From Arachis hypogaea (Eukaryota; Streptophyta; Magnoliopsida; Fabales; Fabaceae), in the NCBI RefSeq assembly GCF_003086295.3, contig NC_092055.1, positions 122,551,484-122,615,483 on the forward strand: a DNA stretch of 64,000 nucleotides, given 5' to 3'. Made by a program: the position numbers and the translations under genes. This document shows positions 57,377-64,000 of the stretch, in pieces. The notes below the pieces were generated by a model. That model searched no databases. It saw only the letters and a list, made by a program, of their open reading frames with translations, and had not been told where the DNA came from. Positions within the stretch are counted from its first letter, which is position 1. The number at the start of each line of letters is the position of its first letter.

Positions 57377-57815
57377 TCACTTCCTACGACCCATCCAGCT
57401 CAGTGCCTTACCCATCATGCCCTGACCTGGCCGCGACGGAGTATACCTATCAGGTGGATTTCGCTCCATCCGTAGGTCATATGGGTGACCTGGAACTGAG
57501 TCATCCATACTTGCAGCGGCCGACCCACCTGCCTCTGCCGGAGGTGCCGACCTACCCGCCACTGCCGGAGGGGCCGACCCACCTGCCTCTGATGGAGCAG
57601 ATGCACCGGGGTTGTACTCGTCAACAAGTGTGTATGTCCGCCGAAGGAATCCACTATCACACGATGCACCCTCTGACGTGTGGTCGGAAGCAGGACGCCG
57701 CAAACCATGGCTCATACCGACTGATGTCCCCACGTGGATTAGCTGAGGCTGACAGTGAATGCATAGCACTAAAATCTGACCAACCACCCAAACTAGCATT
57801 GGCCCAATTCTGTAG
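57377..57815 (-). pseudogene. C-terminal tail of the PMD protein in a shifted frame
   Basis: Downstream of the stop at 57816 another minus-strand frame encodes a Pro/Ala/Gly-rich repeat (APSEAGGSAPPAVAGRSAPP) and a basic end (HPYDLRMERNPPDRYTPS...MGRRK). I recall similar Tyr/Leu-Arg, NPPDRYTPS ends from transposon-encoded PMD proteins. It is either a further exon reached by splicing (acceptor not identified) or the result of a frameshift near 57800. Confidence 0.5.
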
Positions 57816-60085
57816 TTACTGATCTCCGTGACCGCCGATGGAGAAGTCAAACCAATCATGACCGACTGGAATCGTCAGTATCGGCTGACGCACCTGGCTG
57901 GACTGGCCCTGGTGCCTGTGCTGAGAGTGTTGGGAATGGTGGCTATGCTGAGAGTTCTGGGAATGGTGGCTGTGCTGAGAGTGATGAGAGTGGTGGCTGG
58001 ATGCACTCTGGTCTTCTGGCTGTGGTACATAATAAGGAACCGGCTCAAACACTGCATGCTGAGTGGGACCTGAGGTGTAGGTGGCTGAGGTGCAGGTGGC
58101 TGAGGAACATACGCCGACAATCTCAGCATATGTCCGAATGAGCGCACGTACCAATCCCGATACTCCGAGGTCGGTATGAAGTCCCAGGTCGGAAGGGGGT
58201 GCAGATCCCGCAGTCGAGTGTTTCGCTTGTTGCCCCACTTTCGCTGTCCATTTCCCATGCAAAACTGTCCAGTCATAAAGCTGCACTCTGCGAAGAACCA
58301 TGCAATGCTGGTCCAGTGGAATGTCCCTTGGTATTCGCAGGGGGGGGTGTGCGAACCCAAACTGACGCATCACTCGGTTCGTAGGGTGCCATTCGATACA
58401 CTCGAGCGACAACAACGGAGCAACGATATCACACACATCAAGATGTTCATGTAACTTGCCGGGTATGATCATTCCTTCGTACGGCCGCCACTCAAACTGC
58501 CACAGATAATTCGAATGTCATAACTCTAACATTAATGTCTGGAACTAGGATTCATTAGAACCATAAATATTTACCTCCTGCATGTAGTCTATATCATGCC
58601 TAAATGTCACAACGGTCTTCTCTACCCACGCTGTGCTCCGTTCCGAATGACTCCACCTGAAACATGATACAGTGAAAAAATTTACGTAAGCAACTGTAAT
58701 TGAAACATGCATAATGAATATAATCTCCGACAAGAACCATAAATATTTACCTCATGGCAACTGGTATCTCAGCAGATGGAAGGATATGTCTCGGTACGGG
58801 CGCAATACACGGCATTCGCTCCCATGCCCAAACAAACAATAGATTAAGAGGGCCATCCATCTCCTTCGTGTCATATTGTGATGCATGGCATAGTGCTCTG
58901 TAAAGATGTGTGAGACATGCTGAACCCCAACTATAAGTATGGATCCGCTCGAAATCGCAAAGCAACGATAGATACTTCGCATGGGCGTATGCGGTCGACT
59001 TATCTGTGAATAGGGTCGACCCTAACATACAGAAAATTTGACATCTCACGTATCTCCTTATGGACTCTTCAGTGTCCAACGGCTCCTCATCTCTGATACG
59101 TTGAACCCAACCAAGCTTTATATAGGATTTCGAATTACGGCTGAGTACTGGTTCACCTCCGAATATTGCCATGCTTTGACTCTGAACGAAATCACTACTA
59201 CTGTCAGTCCATCCATTCACAGGCTCTCCATCAATTGGTAAGCCAAATATATGTGCGACATCTTCCAATGTCACTGTAACCTCACCCACCGGCAACACAA
59301 AAGTGTGAGTCTCCGGCCTCCACCTTTCAACCAGAGCAGCTAACAACGGGTGAAATCCTCTTATCATCCCAATCCTAGATACGTGGTAGAATCCCATGGC
59401 GCGTAAGTAGTTTTCGACCATCGGGTTCCAACTCTGTGGCGGATCCAGTTTACGCTGTTAGGCTGCATCAACAAAAATATATTTGTTATATTAGTTATAA
59501 ATATTCATTTATTAATAAACAAATATTAGCATATCTATTTATAAAATGTATGTGATCACATCAACTAATAATATTATTTACATATTTATTTATTTTAATA
59601 CTTTATTTGTTAGAATCATTAACGTGCAGTGCATTACCATAGTTAAAATAATTTTTTTTGTGCATCAACATATATTTCTCTAATATTATTAATAACAATG
59701 TATATATATTTTTCTAATATTTATTTATTACTTTAACATTTATATATTAAACTTTTGAATATGTTCAACATACATATTTATTTACAGAATATATATTTTT
59801 TATTTTACTATAGTATTATTTTTATATTTTTATCGTAGAGAAATATATTTTTTTAAAAAAATTTTAGTATGTCGTATAGTATAGTATAATATATATTTTA
59901 TTTTAGTATTTTTATAACAGAAAATTAATTCAAAATTAACAAAAAAATTATATTTTAACATATTAAATAACAAAAAATAACAGAAATTAAAATACACAAT
60001 AAAAATATAATTACCAACTTACATAAATTAGATGATCCTAATAATTTTTAATATGTTCCTCCGGAGCATTATAATTATGAACCAT
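57816..60085 (-). CDS. Plant mobile domain (PMD/MAIN-like) gene carried by the MULE
   Basis: Main exons: 59454-58751, 58656-58575 and 58496-57816. All junctions have good GT-AG signals (AG|GTAAAT; TTTCAG|GTGG; GAG|GTAAAT; GGCAG|TTT) and keep one frame. The domain opens PMVENYLRAMGFYHVSRIG, with LLAALVERWRPETHTF, LPVGEVTVTLEDVAHIFGLP and DGEPVNGW, the classic PMD (PF10536) signature shared with Arabidopsis MAIN/MAIL1. FEWRPYEG and WHPTNRVMRQFG follow. The last exon ends in a His/Ser/Gln repeat tract (HHSQHSHHSQ). A possible first exon (60085-60023, donor TAT|GTAAGT) fits in phase but contains a TAG. PMD proteins have roles in transcriptional silencing; the job of transposon-borne ones is unknown. 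Confidence 0.78.
59455..60022 (-). other. Probable long intron of the PMD gene
   Basis: AT-rich 568 bp between donor TAT|GTAAGT and acceptor CTAACAG|CGTAAACTG. It has no coding capacity. Confidence 0.5.
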
Positions 60086-60270
60086 TCTTTAAAATAAATA
60101 CAAATAATATTTTTTTTACTACCTATTTTCCCACCCTTTCTCCTTGTGGAGCAGCAACACCCTTCCCCTCTGATATGAGTTCGCAACCCCCCTTCCCCTA
60201 ACGCTTTTCTGCCCTCTCACTAACACATTTTCTTTCTATATTGCAGTTGGAGGAGGAGGCTCTTTATATA
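60086..60270 (-). promoter_or_regulatory. Promoter/leader of the PMD gene
   Basis: On the minus strand CTCTATATAAAGAGCC (TATA core 60270-60264) lies about 180 nt before the first-exon candidate. It closely resembles the TATA context of the mudrA gene at the other end (CTCTATATAAGGC). Confidence 0.65.
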
Positions 60271-60536
60271 GAGTAACGAAAAGGCCACGCTTGCTGTTTA
60301 CCAGGGTGAGACCTGTCCCCTACATGGCAGCAGCTGCAGCACCCCCCGTGGTGCAGGAACATCGGGACTCCGCGACGCCAGCTCCACCACGCCCCTGCGT
60401 GGTGCCAAAACCTGCATGCTCACCGCGTCACCACGCCCCTGCATGTTGACCGCTGTTTCACCGCCTGATAAATCACCCCACCCTCCAATATCCTCCCAAA
60501 ACACCAACTTCTTTCCCATAACAAAAATAATTTCTA
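60271..60536 (-). repeat. Right terminal inverted repeat and subterminal motifs of the MULE
   Basis: The reverse complement aligns with 54092-54230. It contains ATGCAGGGGCGTGGTGAC, GGCACCACGCAGGGGCGTGG and CACCACGGGGGGTG motifs. Confidence 0.7.
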
Positions 60537-60545
60537 ACCCACAAC
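60537..60545. repeat. 9-bp TSD of the two-gene MULE (right copy)
   Basis: ACCCACAAC, identical to 54083-54091. Confidence 0.9.
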
Positions 60546-60739
60546 ATCATGTGTGGATTTGTGAATTAATTTCCATCCCTTATTTCTACTTTAGGATTTG
60601 CAGCAGAGTAAGTATGTAGTTGTGACAACTTTCCTTCTCTTTTTGTAACAACAATATCTTGTATTTATATGAGAAATTATTGATACTCTTCGGTCATATT
60701 TTTTATACATGTCCCAGCAAAGATTTATCCTTTACTAGA

Positions 60740-62408
60740 AGGCTAAAAGTCAAAGAAATGGAGAACTTATCTAAAAATAAACAAGTTGTTGTAAACTTTA
60801 AAGATCAATAAGCTATTGGAGAAGCACAAGATTTGCTTGCTGGATATTTAAGAATATTGGCAATTGATTGTAAGTTATTTTCAATCAACTTCTCAAAGTG
60901 GTCAGGACCTTTAGGTGTACTTCGATCTAAATTTGAGGAGTATTTTAACAACTTGCTGAAGGTATGCACTTGAAATATTTACTTTTATCAAATTGCTATT
61001 AAAATTATACATTCTTAGTGACATTTTGTTATTTATGTATGATTCTTTTTTAAAGCCAAAATTTTATTTCAAAATTTTTGAAGGAATTGCAAAGCGATAT
61101 TGCAAATTGAGTCTTGCAAAACAGAGGTCACAACATAGAATTAAGTTGTGGGATGAATTCTATGATCTATGCATGAGTAGACAAGCAATATTGATAATAT
61201 CCCAGTTGGTATATACAGAGATCAATGAGCATCCTTTGTTCAGTATCGTTTTCTACCTTCTACAATGATAACATGATAAACTTTTTAAAATTAATATTAA
61301 TACATAATCATTTTTCTAATATTTTTTTTTCATAGGAGATGTGTAGGAGAAACAAAGAAGTTCGCAGCAAGCAAACAATTTTTCTACTGGTGGCTTAAAA
61401 CCCTTCTTAAAAAAAAGACATAAAATAGTATGAAGCATAATTCAAGTTTTTTGTTTTCACTAAATTATGATATGCTTCTTAACTTTATTTGATATTATTT
61501 TACATAGTTTTTAGCAACTGGACAAAAAATTAGCCGTGAAAAAATGTACATAGAAATTGATAAGAAGAAAGATGGGTCATTTGTAATTGATGAAGTAAGG
61601 GATATAGCAGTAACTTAAACTTATTGGTATATTTTTGTATAAAGTGTAACCTAAGATTTCGACAAACTTAATGTTACTTTGTTAGTTTTTCGTTGTTTAA
61701 ATCTCAATTGTAGAAACAAATTGAACTAGTTATGTCTCAAAATGAGAAAGATGATCTGGACCATCCACAAATGATACTATTGGCAAAGTGTTTGGGAAAG
61801 AGCATTCTAGTAAGGTGTGATGTATGGATATTAGAACAACACCTACTAATACTTTCAGAAATGCCAATCGTCCTAGCCAGTAGCCAATTCTTCAACTTCA
61901 ATGTCTTCTACCAATTACTCCCAAGCTGATTTTAAACGTTTGAAGTCTAAATTTGATGGAACATTGACTGCACTAAAGACTTATTTCCTTTCTAAAGAAG
62001 GAAGAATTCTTGTTAAATTTACCAGTATCTTTGACCACACAGCTCAGGTAAATTGCTTTCTCTTCTCGAATTTATGTTGCACTAATCATTTTGAAAATTA
62101 TGATAAATGATAACTGTTATATTGAGCTACTATTTTAGCATTGTTAGTCTCGTATATTCTAACCTCACACCTCCATTCTTTTCAATTCATTGTTCAAGTT
62201 TTTGACACTTGAAAAAGTTAATGTCTTTTTTTTTATTTTTTTCCTTTGAATTATTTTTATAGTGCTATAGATGTTGGCAACTTTTATGTTAATATTTTTT
62301 GTTTTTAATTTATTTTAGACTAATGATGTTGAGAATGAACCTATTACACCAACAACAGCAAGAACATCATCAGGCGGAAGCAATGAAAATCGTGAAGATA
62401 TTGTTTAG
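60740..62408 (+). pseudogene. Transposase_24 (PTTA/En-Spm type) gene remnant, several exons
   Basis: The first recognised exon (about 60770-60962) gives KQVVVNFKDQ, a stop, then AIGEAQDLLAGYLRILAIDCK and SKWSGPLGV. This matches the GQPIGE...LAGYLG...W pattern of plant transposase PF03004. Next come GIAKRYCKLSLAKQRSQHR and LWDEFYDLCMSRQ (61080-61180), EMCRRNKEVRSKQT (about 61337), ATGQKISREKMYIEIDKKKDGSFV (61508-61590), KQIELVMSQNEKDDLDHPQ (61715-61770) and a last exon after TTATTTTAG, ending in SSGGSNENREDIV and TAG at 62406. These pieces occur in CACTA elements downstream of TNP2, so this is probably the second gene of the element at 46500-51430. Stops and intron retention mark decay. Confidence 0.75.
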
Positions 62409-62725
62409 TGTTGCTTTAAAGATTGATTAGTTGTTAATTCTTTCATACTTTTTAGAGTATTATGTTGTATTTTTTTATTAAACAAACTTATTCAAGTAGT
62501 GAACTCATTAGTGGTAGTTGTGAATTTATTGAATTTTAACTTGTTTAATTTTTAGGATTAGATATATAAAGATAGTGGTAATTAAAATATTATGCATTTT
62601 ATTATAATATAAAGAAGTTATTATTTATTTTAATGGCTTATGAATTAGATTTATATTTTAAATAATTTTACTAATATTAAATTTTGCCTTCTAATTAATA
62701 TTTTATAAAATAAAAAAAAAACTAT
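62409..62725. other. AT-rich spacer without a gene
   Basis: Expected to contain the right terminus of the older CACTA element, but no clear TGTAGTG end is visible. TAT at 62723-62725 may be the 3-bp TSD of the next CACTA element. Confidence 0.45.
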
Positions 62726-62744
62726 CACTACAAAAAAGGGTTAA

Positions 62745-63175
62745 AATGGCAGTTTTTTATGAAAATTACAGCGGTTACAACTGCCATTATTACCAAAAAC
62801 GGCGCCTCCAAGAAACGCCGGTATTCTGGGCGCCATTCTGGTTATTACGGCGGTTTTCTGAAAACCACCGTAATAACCAATGGATAATTCGACGGTTTTT
62901 TTATGGTTAAAATGGCGGTTTAACCAAATAAAATAGCGGTCTTGTTGTTTAAAATGGCGGTCTATAACTGCCATTTTTACCAGGGTTTAAGGCATCCTTC
63001 TAGTTTAAAATGGCGATTTTTAACCGCCATTTTTACCTAGGTTTAATGGCATCCTTTTCATTTAAAAGGGTGGTTTCTAACCGCCGTTTTTACCAGGATA
63101 TAATGGCACCATTTTTGTTTAAAATGGCGATTTTTAACCGTTGTTTTTACCTAAGTTTGATGGCAATTTTATACT
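62745..63175. repeat. CACTA subterminal palindromic repeats
   Basis: A region of AAAATGGCGGTTT/AACCGCCATTTT inverted motifs. From about 62945 it becomes four tandem ~57-bp units (starting near 62947, 63003, 63059 and 63117), each an imperfect hairpin AATGGCGATTTTTAACCGCCATT followed by TTACCAGGTTTAATGGCATCC-like text. This is the arrangement expected for transposase binding sites. Confidence 0.85.
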
Positions 63176-63411
63176 TTTTAAAATGAGATTGAAATTACCT
63201 ACTTGAAGTGACATTTTTTGAACTCAAACTTTAAAATCTATTAATAATCAAAAGGTATAGCCTTAAATCAAACATTATAACAAGATTTTCAATTCATACA
63301 TGGTCTTCGAAAATCAAGAGTCATAATCCAAAAACAAAGTATCAAAGATAACATTTTTCAATAATTCGTCTTACAATATATATATATACATAAAATCTTT
63401 ATCATGCAAGA
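63176..63411. other. 3' UTR-like AT-rich stretch of the CACTA gene
   Basis: No coding sequence, between the subterminal repeats and the last exon. Confidence 0.5.
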
Positions 63412-63492
63412 TCATGCTTCTTGGGTGCTAGCTCCAAAAGATCTACTTCTTAACTCTTTTGGTGATGGAATTTCACTCTCTTGATCCAATCC
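63412..63492 (-). CDS. Probable last exon of a CACTA gene
   Basis: On the minus strand an acceptor (TTTTTGTTGTAG) is followed by 26 codons (GLDQESEIPSPKELRSRSFG...QEA) and TGA. The Ser/Lys/Arg-rich, polar character and the position next to the 3' end fit the tail of a Transposase_24-type CACTA protein, but a 26-residue exon cannot be assigned firmly. Confidence 0.45.
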   Translation of the reverse strand, partial: GLDQESEIPSPKELRSRSFGASTQEA

Positions 63493-64000
63493 CTACAACA
63501 AAAATATAATTATGAGCACAATAAAAAAGGATAGAAAACTGAATCTGAAACTATTAATATGAAATTATTCAATCATCAAAGTTTTATATATGCAGATATC
63601 AAACGTCGAAATAGGTCGCAATTCATGACATTTCCTGTTTAACAAAAAAAGAACCAAACGTCAAGATTATTGGAAATGGTAATTAATGCTATTGACACGA
63701 GATGTCCCTAATGACAAGACTAAATTAAAAGTACTAATCACAATTAGGCAGTAACTGGATGGAACAGAACAACAAAAAAAGGCCATGATATCTATGATGT
63801 CTAAAAATGACAAGAATCAAAAGTACTGAATTTGGTTTCATATTTATCACGTAAATGAAAGCTTAGGTGTCTAAGATGTTTTCATTCACTAAACTTAATG
63901 GTTCCAAGAAATTAAAAACAAAAGTTCCTCAATGAATGCTTGCACACAAGTTATAATACTATTTCCAGCATGGAAATACAGCATACATGCAGTAAGATAC
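63493..64000. other. Likely intron and upstream sequence of the same CACTA gene
   Basis: AT-rich with no ORF of note. If the exon at 63412-63492 is real, this is intronic. Confidence 0.4.

Larger units (their letters stand above)
54092..60536 (+). mobile_element. Complete Mutator-like element with mudrA-like and plant mobile domain genes
   Basis: 6445 bp bounded by a perfect 9-bp TSD. The two ends form an imperfect long inverted repeat: the left 54105-54210 and the reverse complement of 60430-60525 share TATGG, GGTGTTTTGG and GGTCAACA(C/T)GCAGGGGC in the same order. Two convergent genes fill it: a mudrA-like transposase on plus (54618-57121) and a plant mobile domain (PMD) gene on minus (60085-57377). 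Each starts beside one TIR with a TATATAA box. The layout parallels maize MuDR (mudrA/mudrB), with a PMD protein in place of MURB. Two stops in mudrA suggest this copy is recently inactivated. Confidence 0.88.
62726..64000 (-). mobile_element. End of another CACTA transposon, continuing beyond the window
   Basis: The terminus CACTACAAAAAAGGG at 62726 is the classic CACTA terminal inverted repeat. It is followed by about 450 bp of subterminal repeats and then by the last exon of a minus-strand gene, which suggests that 62726 is the 3' end of the element. The other end is outside the window. Confidence 0.88.

Noticed and set aside
57349..58472. Plus-strand and other-frame ORFs over the PMD gene
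   Set aside because: They overlap exons whose splice sites and PMD motifs are clear on the minus strand.
62491..62501. TTCAAGTAGTG as the right terminus of the older CACTA element
   Set aside because: It ends in GTAGTG, but the adjacent bases do not match any CACTA-type inverted end here and no 3-bp TSD partner is known. Left unassigned.

Overview
This window is plant nuclear intergenic DNA. It is AT-rich and made almost entirely of transposable elements (TEs) nested in one another. I see no ordinary host gene, rRNA, tRNA gene, CRISPR array or bacterial feature. Intron-bearing genes, plant-only transposase families (FAR1/MULE, MuDR with a plant mobile domain gene, CACTA TNP2, Transposase_24) and Tat- and Athila-type LTR elements point to a eudicot. 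The style of the non-autonomous LTR elements, with acidic Pro/Tyr-rich ORFs and ACGCGTACGCGT-rich LTRs, makes a legume, perhaps Arachis, my best guess, but that is recall and not proof.

Region 1 (1-31347): a FAR1-related MULE transposase gene runs on the minus strand from 27434 down to 1937 and is broken twice. (a) A solo LTR (2313-14349) sits in its C-terminal part, and a young 9.5-kb Tat/Retand-like Ty3 element (4651-14136) sits inside that LTR. (b) A non-autonomous LTR element (15614-26576) sits in the transposase core, with another solo LTR (21690-25023) inside it. Target-site duplications (TSDs) support every level, and the transposase reading frame joins cleanly when the insertions are skipped. 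Upstream of the gene lies a five-copy array of ~410-bp repeats. The end of a further LTR occupies 1-1038.

Region 2 (31348-43344): a 4.1-kb solo LTR of the same broad superfamily in opposite orientation, then a complete 7.4-kb non-autonomous LTR element with one 421-codon ORF lacking gag-pol domains.

Region 3 (43345-62725): a decayed CACTA transposon. TNP2 remnants lie at 46500-51430 and a Transposase_24-type gene at 60740-62408. It is interrupted by a 1.3-kb MULE-like non-autonomous element, probably a second one, and a complete 6.4-kb MULE (54092-60536). That MULE has a 9-bp TSD, long terminal inverted repeats (TIRs) and two convergent genes: a mudrA-like transposase and a plant mobile domain (PMD) gene. 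Each gene starts from a TATA box near one end. This two-gene MULE is the most interesting unit here.

Region 4 (62726-64000): the end of another CACTA element, with palindromic subterminal repeats and the last exon of a minus-strand gene that continues beyond the window.

The TE genes share premature stops explainable by C-to-T changes, as expected for methylated, silenced DNA. The Retand-like element is the youngest datable insertion (about 4 differences between its 533-bp LTRs). Nothing here is likely to be an intact protein-coding gene except perhaps the antisense ORF of that element and the ORF of the element at 35931-43344.
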